Shown here one piece after another: positions 50,638 to 60,038 of a stretch of DNA of 64,000 nucleotides (within the stretch, counting starts at the first letter, position 1; the number at the start of each line of letters is the position of its first letter). The DNA is from Rhodococcus oxybenzonivorans. Lineage in GTDB: Bacteria > Actinomycetota > Actinomycetes > Mycobacteriales > Mycobacteriaceae. The notes beneath the pieces are model-generated. The model did no database searches and was not told the origin of the DNA. It saw nothing but the letters and a program-made list of their open reading frames with translations. Location of the stretch: positions 5,828,001 to 5,892,000 of the forward strand of contig NZ_CP021354.1 in NCBI RefSeq assembly GCF_003130705.1, in the 5' to 3' direction. Position numbers and translations under genes: made by a program.

Positions 50638-51264
50638 CTAACGAGCGAGTGCTGCCGCCTCACTGGCCAGCGCGCTGATCCGGTCCCAGTCCTTCTGCTT
50701 CACGGCGTCGGAGGGCGTGAGCCAGGATCCGCCGACACACCCGACGTTGGGCAGTGCCAGGTAGTCCCGCACATTCGAGGTCGACACCCCGCCGGTGGGG
50801 CAGAACCTGGCCGCGGGAACCGGCGAATGGATCGAGCCGAGAAACTTGGCACCCCCGGACGCCTCGGCCGGGAAGAACTTGAGCTCCCGGTAGCCGTGTT
50901 CGAGGAGGAACAACACCTCGGACACGGTCGCGGCACCGGGAAGGTGCGGCAAACCGGTGTCGGTCATCGCCTTCAGCAGCGACTCGGTGCTACCCGGCGA
51001 CACCAGGAACTGGGCACCGGCTTCTGCCGCACGCGCCGCCTGGTCCGGTTCCACAATGGTGCCTGCACCCACGCAAATGTCCGGCACCTCGGTCGCGATC
51101 GCCTTGATGGCGTCGAGTGCGCAGGATGTGCGCAGGGTCAGTTCGATCATGGGGATGCCGCCGGCCACCAGCGCACGCGCCACCGGAACGGCATGTGCAA
51201 CGTCGTCGATCACGACGACAGGGATGACCGGGACACGGTCGAGGAGAGAAGGACTGACAGTCAC
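50638..51264 (-). CDS. eda: 2-keto-3-deoxy-6-phosphogluconate aldolase
   Basis: 208 residues. Class I aldolase with Glu41 in MIELTLRT, Schiff-base Lys near residue 129 in RELKFFPAE and phosphate-binding CPTGGVS. Cleaves KDPG to pyruvate and glyceraldehyde 3-phosphate. Lies 12 bp downstream of edd, completing the Entner-Doudoroff branch. Confidence 0.95.
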   Translation of the reverse strand: MTVSPSLLDRVPVIPVVVIDDVAHAVPVARALVAGGIPMIELTLRTSCALDAIKAIATEVPDICVGAGTIVEPDQAARAAEAGAQFLVSPGSTESLLKAMTDTGLPHLPGAATVSEVLFLLEHGYRELKFFPAEASGGAKFLGSIHSPVPAARFCPTGGVSTSNVRDYLALPNVGCVGGSWLTPSDAVKQKDWDRISALASEAAALAR

Positions 51265-51276
51265 TGGAATTGCTCC

Positions 51277-53130
51277 TTATGCGGGTTGGGGATGAAAGAC
51301 GCTGGCGCCCTGGGTGGCCGGTCCGACGGCGGCGCGGAGTCCGGCGAAGAGTTCACGCCCCGTGCCGACCCACTCGTCGGCACTGAGCGCACGACCGGTC
51401 GCCGGGCGGGCGGCGAGTTCTTCGTCGTCGAGGTGCACGTTCACAGTTCCGGTCACGGCATCGACGGTCAGGAGGTCGCCGTCACGCACACGCGCGAGCG
51501 GTCCGTCTGCGGCCGCCTCCGGGGTGAGGTGAATAGCTGCCGGCACCTTGCCCGAGGCGCCGGACATCCGGCCGTCGGTGACTAATGCGACCCTCCGGCC
51601 CTGGTCCTGCAGAACACCGAGTACCGGTGTGAGCTTGTGCAATTCGGGCATGCCGTTGGCGCGTGGGCCCTGGTACCGGAGCACGGCCACGAAATCGCCT
51701 GTCAGCGTGCCCGCCTCGAACGCGGCGAGGAAGTCGAGCTGGTCGTCGAAGACCCTGGCCGGCGCGGTCACCACGCGGTGGTCCAGGTGAACGGCCGACG
51801 TCTTCATCACGCACGAACCCAGATTTCCGGTGAGCATCGTGAGCCCACCGCTGACGTCGAACGGGTCTTCCGGTCCGCGCAACACGCTGGTGTCGAGGCT
51901 GATTCGCGTACCCGGCTGCCATTCGACGCCATCACCGGACAGCTTCGGCTCTTCCGTGTAACGGCGGAGTCCGGCGCCGGCAACGGTCTTGACGTTCTCG
52001 TGCAGCAGGCCCGCATCGAGCATGGAGGAGACCACGTAGCCGAGGCCGCCGGCGGCGTGGAAGTGGTTCACGTCCGCCGAACCGTTGGGGTAGATGCGGG
52101 CGAGCAACGGCACCACCGCGGACAGCTCCGCCAGATCGTCCCAGGTCAGCGTGATGCCCGCGGCCCGGGCGATCGCGACGAGGTGCATGGTGTGGTTGGT
52201 CGATCCGCCGGTCGCGAGCAACGCGACGCAGCCGTTGACCACGGCACGCTCGTCCACGACCTCGCCGACCGGCGTGTAGTCGTCGCCCAGCGCGGTGAGC
52301 CCGGTGACCCGCTTCCCCGCTTCGGACGTGAGGGCGTCTCGCAGCGGCGTCCCCGGGTTGACGAAGCTCGACCCCGGCAAGTGCAGGCCCATGACCTCCA
52401 TGAGGAGCTGGTTGGAGTTGGCCGTGCCGAAGAACGTGCAGGTGCCTGCGCCGTGGTAGCTGGCCGCCTCCGCGTCGAGCAGTTCCTCACGTTCGGCCTT
52501 GCCCTCCGCGTAGAGCTGGCGAACGCGGGACTTCTCGTTGTTCGGCAGACCGGACGTCATCGGTCCGGCCGGAACGAAAATCGTCGGAAGATGCCCGAAT
52601 CCCAGTGCGCCGATGAGCATTCCCGGCACGATCTTGTCGCACACACCCAGCATCAGCGCGCCGTCGAACATGTCGTGCGACAGTCCGATCGCCGTCGCCA
52701 TCGCGATCACGTCACGGCTGAACAACGACAACTGCATGCCGTCGCGGCCCTGGGTGATGCCGTCGCACATCGCGGGAACACCGCCGGCGAACTGGGCGAT
52801 GCCACCGGCCTCCATGACCGCGGCCTTCAGCTGTCGCGGGAAGTGCTCGAACGGCTGGTGCGCCGACAGCATGTCGTTGTACGACGAGACGATCGCGATG
52901 TTGGGCTTGACGAAGCTGCGCAGCGCCTTCTTGTCGGCCGGGCCGGACGCGGCGAAGCCGTGCGCGAGGTTCGCGCAGGCCAGTTTGCCGCGGGCCGGTC
53001 CGTGGTCGCCCGCCTGCCGGATCCGGTCCAGGTAAATCGTGCGCTCGGGCCTGCTGCGTTCGATGATCCGCTCGGTGACGGCGGCGAGGACGGGGTGCAC
53101 GTCGGCAGTCGGTGTGGGTGTTTCGGTCAT
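51277..53130 (-). CDS. edd: Phosphogluconate dehydratase
   Basis: 617 residues of the IlvD/Edd family. Iron-sulfur Cys and active-site segments [43 protein letters not shown] and [17 protein letters not shown] are all present. Dehydrates 6-phosphogluconate to KDPG. The ATG at 53130 overlaps the zwf stop by 4 bp; the longer frame upstream is zwf antiframe. Confidence 0.95.
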   Translation of the reverse strand: MTETPTPTADVHPVLAAVTERIIERSRPERTIYLDRIRQAGDHGPARGKLACANLAHGFAASGPADKKALRSFVKPNIAIVSSYNDMLSAHQPFEHFPRQLKAAVMEAGGIAQFAGGVPAMCDGITQGRDGMQLSLFSRDVIAMATAIGLSHDMFDGALMLGVCDKIVPGMLIGALGFGHLPTIFVPAGPMTSGLPNNEKSRVRQLYAEGKAEREELLDAEAASYHGAGTCTFFGTANSNQLLMEVMGLHLPGSSFVNPGTPLRDALTSEAGKRVTGLTALGDDYTPVGEVVDERAVVNGCVALLATGGSTNHTMHLVAIARAAGITLTWDDLAELSAVVPLLARIYPNGSADVNHFHAAGGLGYVVSSMLDAGLLHENVKTVAGAGLRRYTEEPKLSGDGVEWQPGTRISLDTSVLRGPEDPFDVSGGLTMLTGNLGSCVMKTSAVHLDHRVVTAPARVFDDQLDFLAAFEAGTLTGDFVAVLRYQGPRANGMPELHKLTPVLGVLQDQGRRVALVTDGRMSGASGKVPAAIHLTPEAAADGPLARVRDGDLLTVDAVTGTVNVHLDDEELAARPATGRALSADEWVGTGRELFAGLRAAVGPATQGASVFHPQPA

Positions 53131-54623
53131 GCGGGAACTCCTTCGTGCCAGATGCGTCCGTCGCGCTCGATGAGAGTGGTGGCGTCGGTGGGTCCGTTGG
53201 TACCCGCCGGATACCGGCGCGGGAGCCGTTCGGAGCGGTTCCAGCCGACAAGGATCTGTTCCACCCATTCCCATGCTGCCTCCACCTCGTCGCGACGCAT
53301 GAACAGGGTGGGGTTGCCCCGGACGACGTCCATCAGCAACCGCTCGTAGGCATCCGGTGAGGGCCGCTTGAACGTCTCGATGTAGTTGAGGTCCAACGAC
53401 ACCGGCCGCAGGCGGATACCACCGGGGCCGGGTTCCTTGGCCGTCATGTGCAATCGCATGCCCTCGTGGGGCTGGAGCTGGATCACGAGACGGTTGGGTT
53501 CGCTGTGGCCTTCACTGCCGGGAAACATCGGGTGCGGGACGGGCTTGAACTGCACCACGATCTCCGAGCATCTGCGGTCCATCCGCTTACCGGTGCGCAG
53601 GTAGAACGGCACACCCGCCCACCGCCAGTTCTGGATCTCGGCCTTCACGGCAATGAACGTCTCGGTGCGACTGTGGGGGTTCTCGACCTCGTCTCGGTAA
53701 CCGGGAACGGCCACACCCTCGGCCAGTCCGGGACCGTACTGTCCTGCGACGGTGCACCGTTCGACATCGTCCGGGCTCATGGGCTTCAGCGCTTGCAGCA
53801 CCTTCAGCTTTTCGTCGCGCACAGTCTCACGATCGACGTAGGTGGGTGGTTCCATCGCGACGAGGCACAGCAGCTGCAGCAGGTGGTTCTGCAGCATGTC
53901 GCGCAGCGCTCCGGCCGACTCGTAGTACCCCCCACGACTCCCGACACCCAGTGATTCCGCGACATTGATCTGCACGTGGTCCACGGACGTGGAATTCCAC
54001 AACGGCTCGAGAAACGTATTGGCGAAGCGAGTGACCAGGAGGTTCTGCACACTCTCCTTGCCGAGGTAATGATCGATGCGGAAGATCTGCGATTCGTCGA
54101 ATACGGCGCCGACCGCGTCGTTGACGGCGCGCGCCGAGGCGAGGTCGTGTCCGATCGGTTTCTCGAGTACCGCCCGGGACCGCGCACTCGCAAGGCCGTG
54201 CAACTGCAGGTTCTCGCAGATCGGCCCGAACAGTCCCGGTGCGCAGGCTAGATAGAAGACTCGGATGAGCTCCTCCCGCCCCGCGAGACATTCGGTGAGG
54301 CCCGTCCAGGTGTCGGGATCGGCGAGGTCGACGCTCACGTACTCGAGCCGACGGAGAAATCGGTCACACGTCTGCGCATCCAGTTGATCATTCGGGACGA
54401 ACCGCGCGAGTTCCCCACGGACCTTGTCCCGGTAGCCCTCGGTGTCGAGGCCCGCTCGCGAGGCGCCGATCACTCGGGTCTCCGGTGGTAGCTGTCCGTC
54501 GCGATCGCGCAGGTAGAGCGCCGGAAGCAGCTTTCGGACGGCGAGGTCGCCTGTTCCGCCGAAGACGACGAAGTCGCAGGGATCCACCGTCTTGGCTGGA
54601 AAGACCGTGTTCGCAGGTGGCAT
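53127..54623 (-). CDS. zwf: Glucose-6-phosphate 1-dehydrogenase
   Basis: About 498 residues. Cofactor motif [18 protein letters not shown], substrate-binding [13 protein letters not shown] with catalytic His, and C-terminal AWEWVEQIL. Oxidises glucose 6-phosphate to 6-phosphogluconolactone; coupled to edd and eda it forms a zwf-edd-eda operon. ATG 54623 with AGGGAG upstream; the longer frame overlaps the divergent ROK gene. Confidence 0.95.
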   Translation of the reverse strand: MPPANTVFPAKTVDPCDFVVFGGTGDLAVRKLLPALYLRDRDGQLPPETRVIGASRAGLDTEGYRDKVRGELARFVPNDQLDAQTCDRFLRRLEYVSVDLADPDTWTGLTECLAGREELIRVFYLACAPGLFGPICENLQLHGLASARSRAVLEKPIGHDLASARAVNDAVGAVFDESQIFRIDHYLGKESVQNLLVTRFANTFLEPLWNSTSVDHVQINVAESLGVGSRGGYYESAGALRDMLQNHLLQLLCLVAMEPPTYVDRETVRDEKLKVLQALKPMSPDDVERCTVAGQYGPGLAEGVAVPGYRDEVENPHSRTETFIAVKAEIQNWRWAGVPFYLRTGKRMDRRCSEIVVQFKPVPHPMFPGSEGHSEPNRLVIQLQPHEGMRLHMTAKEPGPGGIRLRPVSLDLNYIETFKRPSPDAYERLLMDVVRGNPTLFMRRDEVEAAWEWVEQILVGWNRSERLPRRYPAGTNGPTDATTLIERDGRIWHEGVPA

Positions 54624-54646
54624 GTCATTCTCCCTCTGAAAGCCAA

Positions 54647-54662
54647 TGTGTGGGCCGTCACA
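54647..54662. promoter_or_regulatory. CRP/GlxR-like site between zwf and ROK gene
   Basis: TGTGT-GGGCCG-TCACA matches the TGTGA-N6-TCACA consensus of CRP/GlxR with one mismatch. It lies 24 bp upstream of the zwf ATG, within the probable leader or promoter. Confidence 0.55.
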
Positions 54663-54774
54663 GACGAGAGTAGGGCACCTTTGGCTCTCAATCAAGACAG
54701 ACTTAAGTATTTTCAAGAACAAAGATGCATCGCTTACGTTGTCAGTCGAGCGTCCGGGTTGGTTGAATGGCCGT

Positions 54775-55965
54775 ATGCGGACGACGCCACGATCGACTAC
54801 TTCCCCGGCGACGGGCGGCGACGTCTTCGCGCTCATCCGCGACGGCCAAGCAACCACCCGAACCGAGATCGGGAATCTCACCGGCCTGTCCCGCACGGCG
54901 GTGGCGGCCCGCGTCTCGACACTGCAGGCGTCCGGACTCGTCGTGGAACGAGAAGAAGGCGTCTCGACCGGCGGCCGGCCACCGGTCAAGCTCTCCTTCC
55001 ATGTTCAGGCAGGGGTGGTGCTGTCCGCCGCGATCGGCCGGAGTCGCACCCAGCTCGCGATCTGCGACCTGGCCGGGGACGTCCTCGTCGTCGAGGACGT
55101 CGAGCAGGAAATCGGCACGAGCCCAGCGGAATTGATGCCGGTCATTGCGCAACGTCTGATCTCGCTTCGCGAGAGCCTGGGTGGGACGGCCCGCCGCACC
55201 GTGGGAGTCGGAATCAGCCTGCCCGGCACCGTCGACATCGAGCGCGGGTGCAGCCTCAACTCACCGATGATGTCGGGGTGGGACGGAGTGCCGTTGCAAC
55301 CGTTTCTCGCCGAGGTGACCGATGCGCCCGTCTTCGTCGACAACGACGCCAACGTCATGGTTCTGGCGGAGCGGCGTGGAGAGCGCCGCGACTTCGCCGA
55401 CATGCTCCTGATCAAGGCATCCACCGGCCTCGGCGCCGGGATCGTGTCCGGAGGAGCCCTTCAGCGGGGCGCTCTCGGCGCTGCCGGTGAAATCGGACAT
55501 ACGAAAACCGCAGCGGCACAAGGTGTGGTGTGCCGCTGCGGCGACGTGGGATGTGTCGAGGCCGTTGCGGGTGGGTGGGCCTTGGTCCGTAACCTTCAGG
55601 GACAGGGACGCAACGTCACCCACATCCGCGACGTGATCACGCTGGCGCTCGCGGGCGACGCGGAGGCGCGGCGGATGATCCGGGAGAGCGGGCGTCAGAT
55701 CGGCGAAGTGTTGTCCGGCGTGGTCAATCTCCTCAACCCGGAGGTCGTCATCGTCGGCGGCGACATGGCACAGGCCTACGACACTTTCGTCGCCGGACTT
55801 CGGGAAACCCTGTACGGCAATGCTATTGCCGTGGCCACACAACAGCTACAGATTCTGCCCTGGACGCACGGGGAGCTGTCCGGGGTGGTCGGTAGCGCCA
55901 CCATGGCACTCGACCACGTCCTCAGCGTGCGGGCCGTCGACCGGCTCCTCGCGCAGCAACGATAG
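54775..55965 (+). CDS. ROK-family transcriptional regulator
   Basis: About 396 residues. N-terminal helix-turn-helix (TTRTEIGNLTGLSRTAVAARVSTLQASGLV), then the ROK domain with VFVDNDANVMVLAERRG, GEIGHTKT and zinc motif CRCGDVGCVE. Divergent from zwf-edd-eda, so a likely sugar-responsive repressor of that operon. ATG 54775 chosen; no strong ribosome site is visible, so an upstream start is possible. Followed by a triple hairpin. Confidence 0.88.
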   Translation: MRTTPRSTTSPATGGDVFALIRDGQATTRTEIGNLTGLSRTAVAARVSTLQASGLVVEREEGVSTGGRPPVKLSFHVQAGVVLSAAIGRSRTQLAICDLAGDVLVVEDVEQEIGTSPAELMPVIAQRLISLRESLGGTARRTVGVGISLPGTVDIERGCSLNSPMMSGWDGVPLQPFLAEVTDAPVFVDNDANVMVLAERRGERRDFADMLLIKASTGLGAGIVSGGALQRGALGAAGEIGHTKTAAAQGVVCRCGDVGCVEAVAGGWALVRNLQGQGRNVTHIRDVITLALAGDAEARRMIRESGRQIGEVLSGVVNLLNPEVVIVGGDMAQAYDTFVAGLRETLYGNAIAVATQQLQILPWTHGELSGVVGSATMALDHVLSVRAVDRLLAQQR

Positions 55966-56036
55966 GGCGCTCCGCGCCCCGTGAGTGGTTGACGAGTCCC
56001 TGGACTCGTTAACCACTCACGGGCGGCGGAGCCGCC
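55965..56036. terminator. Triple hairpin between convergent genes, with a 22-bp palindrome
   Basis: Three hairpins lie side by side: GGGCGC/GCGCCC (55965-55979), a 22-bp stem with one G:T pair (55978-55999 with 56002-56023, containing GAGTGGTTGACGAGTCC), and GGCGGC/GCCGCC (56022-56036). They separate the ROK gene from convergent catC. They probably act as a two-way terminator; the long central palindrome looks like a dispersed genome repeat. Confidence 0.65.
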
Positions 56037-56317
56037 TACTTGACGTCGGAACCGTGCCGGGTGAGCGCGGTGATCTCGATGTTCATGTAGGGGAACAGCG
56101 GCAGATTCCACAGTATTTCGTGGAGTTCGTCGGCCGAGTCGACGTCGAAAATGCTGATGTTGCTGTACTTTCCGACGATTCGCCAGATCTCCGGCCACTT
56201 ACCGGAGCGCTGCAGCTCCTGAGAGTAGGCCTTCTCCTTGGCGATGGTCTCGTCCCGGACGTCCGGGTCGAGATCGCGGGGAATGTTGACGTCCATCCGG
56301 ACGTGAAAGAGTGCCAT
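56036..56317 (-). CDS. catC: Muconolactone delta-isomerase
   Basis: 93 residues, full family length. MALFHVRMDVNIPRDLDPD start, catalytic-region EKAYSQELQRSGKW and LPLFPYMNIEITAL end. Converts muconolactone to 3-oxoadipate enol-lactone. Follows catB by 15 bp in the catABC operon. Confidence 0.96.
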   Translation of the reverse strand: MALFHVRMDVNIPRDLDPDVRDETIAKEKAYSQELQRSGKWPEIWRIVGKYSNISIFDVDSADELHEILWNLPLFPYMNIEITALTRHGSDVK

Positions 56318-56332
56318 CGGGTGGTGTTCTCC

Positions 56333-57454
56333 TCAGTTCCTGGTCCAAGTCTTGACGGCATCCATGTTGAGCTCGACTCCGAGCCCGGGACCTTCGGGCA
56401 GATGCACCTTGCCGTCGCCGTACTGCAGTGGTTGCTGCAGCAGTTCTTCGCTGAACAGCAGGGGTCCGAACAGTTCGGAACCGAAGTCGATGCCGGGCTC
56501 CGAGCAGGCGAAGTGAATGGACGCCGCTGTGCCGATCGGCCCCTCGATGGACGTGGCTCCGTGGCAGGCGATGCCGGCCGCCTTGGCGATGGCCACCACC
56601 TCGCGACTGCGCTTGAGCCCACCGCATTTGGTGGTTTTCACGGCGATGACGTCGGCCGCGCCGCGCCGCGCGACCTCGAGAGCATCGTGCGGCGTCTGGA
56701 CACTTTCGTCCGCCATCACGGGGACGGGGACGAGCCGGTTGAGTTCGGCGAGGACCTCGAGCTGTTCACCGGGGGTGGGCTGCTCGATCAGTTCGACGCC
56801 GCCTTCGACGAGGAGGGGCACGTACTTCAGCGCGGTGAGCCGGTCCCAGCGGGCATTGACATCGATCCGGACGCCGGCCTTGCCCTGCAGTGCCTGGGCG
56901 ATCCGAACGACCCGGGCAGTGTCGACCTCCGGGTCGAGGGCGCCCATCTTGAGTTTGAAACTGAAGTGCCGCTTCGACTCGACGAGACCGAGGGCCTCCT
57001 CGACGATCTCCTCGGCGGGAGCGGCGCCGAGAGCCCAGGTGACCTCGACGCTGTCACGGAAGGCTCCGCCGAGCAGCGTATGCACCGGCACACCGAGGCT
57101 GCGCGCCCAGGCGTCGTGCAATGCGACGTCGACGGCGGCCTTCGCGAAACGCGCGTTCGCGACCACCCTTTCGATGTCCGACATGATTCCGGTGATCTCG
57201 TCGACACCCCGCCCCAGCAGGACCGGGACGATGTAACGCTTGACGATCGCCTGCATCGTCTCCACCGATTCGCCGCCCCACCACGGGCCGCCCGGAACGA
57301 CACCCTCGCCGTAACCGGTCACGCCGCCCGCGGTGGTGACGGCGACGAGCAGCAGTGGCTGCGCCGTCATCGACGTGGTGGCGAACTTGTGGGGACGCAC
57401 CAGCGGCACATCGAGGATCGTCGTTTCGACGGAAACGATAGACAGGTCGGTCAT
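56333..57454 (-). CDS. catB: Muconate cycloisomerase
   Basis: 373 residues of the enolase superfamily. Catalytic Lys pair in FKLKMG, metal ligands along RIDVNARWD, LIEQPT and MADESVQTP, and the second Lys in IAVKTTKCGG. Converts cis,cis-muconate to muconolactone. ATG at 57454; the longer frame has no ribosome site. Between catA and catC. Confidence 0.96.
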   Translation of the reverse strand: MTDLSIVSVETTILDVPLVRPHKFATTSMTAQPLLLVAVTTAGGVTGYGEGVVPGGPWWGGESVETMQAIVKRYIVPVLLGRGVDEITGIMSDIERVVANARFAKAAVDVALHDAWARSLGVPVHTLLGGAFRDSVEVTWALGAAPAEEIVEEALGLVESKRHFSFKLKMGALDPEVDTARVVRIAQALQGKAGVRIDVNARWDRLTALKYVPLLVEGGVELIEQPTPGEQLEVLAELNRLVPVPVMADESVQTPHDALEVARRGAADVIAVKTTKCGGLKRSREVVAIAKAAGIACHGATSIEGPIGTAASIHFACSEPGIDFGSELFGPLLFSEELLQQPLQYGDGKVHLPEGPGLGVELNMDAVKTWTRN

Positions 57455-57483
57455 CGAATCACTCTCTCTACGGGTGGAACAGC

Positions 57484-58395
<912 letters not shown>

Positions 58396-58419
58396 TCACG
58401 CGCCGAGGTCTTGCGTTCT

Positions 58420-58478
58420 GTACGCTATGCGTACTAACATCACGCTGTGCGTACATATCTACTGTGCGCGCAGTCACA
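58420..58478. promoter_or_regulatory. catA promoter operators: paired CatR boxes plus CRP/GlxR-like site
   Basis: Box 1 is a perfect palindrome GTACGCTATGCGTAC (58420-58434). Box 2 (58440-58454, ending ACGCTGTGCGTAC) matches it at 13 of 15 positions after allowing R at the centre and starts exactly 20 bp later. A CRP/GlxR-like TGTGC-GCGCAG-TCACA follows at 58463-58478. The set lies between divergent catA and catR. The IclR-type CatR is the expected binder of the two boxes. Confidence 0.75.
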
Positions 58479-58535
58479 TTGAAATGTCAACCCCAACTTC
58501 CGTGCACCCTGACGAAACCGCTGGTGGAGGCCGCA

Positions 58536-59305
58536 ATGCCCGAGAACGATCGCGACTACATCCAGAGCATCGAACGTGGCTTCGCAGTGCTTCTGGCCTT
58601 CGATGCGCAGCGCCCCAACCCGACACTGGCCGAACTCGCGACCGAAGCGGGGCTCTCGCGTCCCGCGGTCCGCCGGATCCTGCTCACACTGCAGAAGCTC
58701 GGTTACGTCGCCGGCTCGGGAGGCCGGTGGTCACTCACGCCCCGCGTGCTCAGCATCGGGCAGCACTACTCGGAGTCGCACGCCCTCATCGAGGCGGCGA
58801 TGCCGCGACTGCTCGAGGTGGCGGAGAAGACTCAGGAGTCGGCCTCGCTGGGAGTGCTCGACGGGGCCGACGTGGTCTACGCAGCGCGCGTTCCCGTCCG
58901 CCGGATCATGAGTATCAACGTCTCGGTAGGCACCCGCGTCCCCGCGTACGCCACGTCGATGGGGCGCGCACTGCTCGCGTGGGCTCCCGCCGACGTCGTC
59001 GAACGCGTGGTCAGCGAGTCGACCTTCGCCAAAACGGACCCGACACCATCGGCAGCGCCGCAGAGCTCGAACGTGAACTCACCAAGGTTCGTGAGCAAGG
59101 ATTCGCGTTGACGTCCGAGGAGCTCGAAAAGGGACTCATCTCGCTGGCCGCCCCGGTCCGGGACGCGGCGGGCTCCGTCGTGGGCGTGGTGGCCTGCTCC
59201 ACCTCCACTGCACGCAATACGCCCGCACAATTCCGGGAACAGGCCGTGCCGTGCGTCCTCGCCGCCGCGGCCGCCCTCAGCTCCGACATGGGGTTCGCGG
59301 GCTGA
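58536..59305 (+). pseudogene. catR: IclR-family regulator CatR, frameshifted
   Basis: The first part (58536 to about 59040) has the IclR helix-turn-helix (PTLAELATEAGLSRPAVRRIL) and effector-domain start VAEKTQESASLGVLDG, then runs into a foreign frame and stops at 59111. The following frame continues the family sequence (AAELERELTKVREQGFALTSEELEKGL, then PVRDAAGSVVGVV) to 59305. One base missing near 59036-59042 (AAAACGGACCC where one more G would give KTGPDTIG) explains it. Restored length is about 256 residues, normal for CatR. True mutation or sequencing error cannot be separated here. Divergent from catABC, whose activator or repressor it should be. Confidence 0.85.
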
Positions 59306-59319
59306 CAGCTGCGATCCGG

Positions 59320-59808
59320 CTACAGCGGGTCGAGCACGAATTCGCAGGACATCTCGTGCGTTGCGCCGGGTGGCGGTACCACCCGCGTCCCGAGCGAGCG
59401 GTAACCGCGCGCATGCACGATCACGTTGATGTGACCCACCTCGTTATCGCTGGGGACGCTGGAGAATTCGCACGGCGCGGGCTTGATGGTGGAGATGTCG
59501 AAGCGACCCCCGGCGCAGGTGACGACAATGCCGCGCAGGTTGTTGCGCAGAATCTCGACGGAGTACCCGGAATAGCATCCATCGGCGTCCGCGTGCCACA
59601 CCTCGAGCTCTGCCCCCGACAACGTTTCGCCGTCGCGCGACCGCACCACTCCCGTGATGCGCAGCGGAGTTCCGGGTTCACCGGGGAGTGCCGCGAGGTT
59701 TGCCTTCCAGGGCAGCACTCGCTGGGCGGGGAGGTAGAACTCCCGGTCGACGTGGTCGAGGCTTGCCCGATCCACGTGCGGTGCGGACGTGGTCGACGTC
59801 GAGGTCAT
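59320..59808 (-). CDS. Shortened intradiol ring-cleavage dioxygenase-like protein lacking two Fe ligands
   Basis: 162 residues aligned to the C-terminal barrel of CatA; the N-terminal helical domain is missing. ELEVWHADADGCYS keeps the first tyrosine ligand (Tyr79). The second tyrosine is Cys113 (KPAPCEF), at the same 34-residue spacing as in CatA. His126 is kept, but the second histidine is Asn128 (GHINVIV), and about 11 residues before it are deleted. Catalysis by the usual non-heme Fe(III) chemistry is therefore doubtful; a binding or regulatory role, or a different activity, is possible. The ATG at 59808 has only a weak ribosome site and the CatR-type boxes begin 21 bp upstream. Confidence 0.8.
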   Translation of the reverse strand: MTSTSTTSAPHVDRASLDHVDREFYLPAQRVLPWKANLAALPGEPGTPLRITGVVRSRDGETLSGAELEVWHADADGCYSGYSVEILRNNLRGIVVTCAGGRFDISTIKPAPCEFSSVPSDNEVGHINVIVHARGYRSLGTRVVPPPGATHEMSCEFVLDPL

Positions 59809-59828
59809 TATCAGATCCGATCTCTCTC

Positions 59829-59888
59829 GTACGCTGTGCGTACCGCGAGAACGCTGTGCGGTCGTTATCGAGTGTGCTTGTAGTCACA
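59829..59888. promoter_or_regulatory. Second copy of the cat promoter layout: paired CatR-type boxes plus CRP/GlxR-like site
   Basis: Box 1 is a perfect GTACGCTGTGCGTAC (59829-59843). Box 2 (59849-59863, core ACGCTGTGCG) matches 12 of 15 and starts 20 bp later. TGTGC-TTGTAG-TCACA, with GTGTG/CACAC extended arms, lies at 59873-59888. Same order and spacing as upstream of catA. Governs the shortened dioxygenase gene leftward, and perhaps the thioesterase rightward. Confidence 0.75.
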
Positions 59889-60038
59889 CGGTTCGTCAAC
59901 CCGCGGCCCGTTCACATCGGGGACGGGTGGGCCCGGGGCATCCGTGGGATAATTGCCCCGCCATCGGCGGACAACGACGTTTCGCCGCCCCGGTTCGCGC
60001 TTTGTGCCGGCCACGTCGCATCCCCGAGGATTACATCG

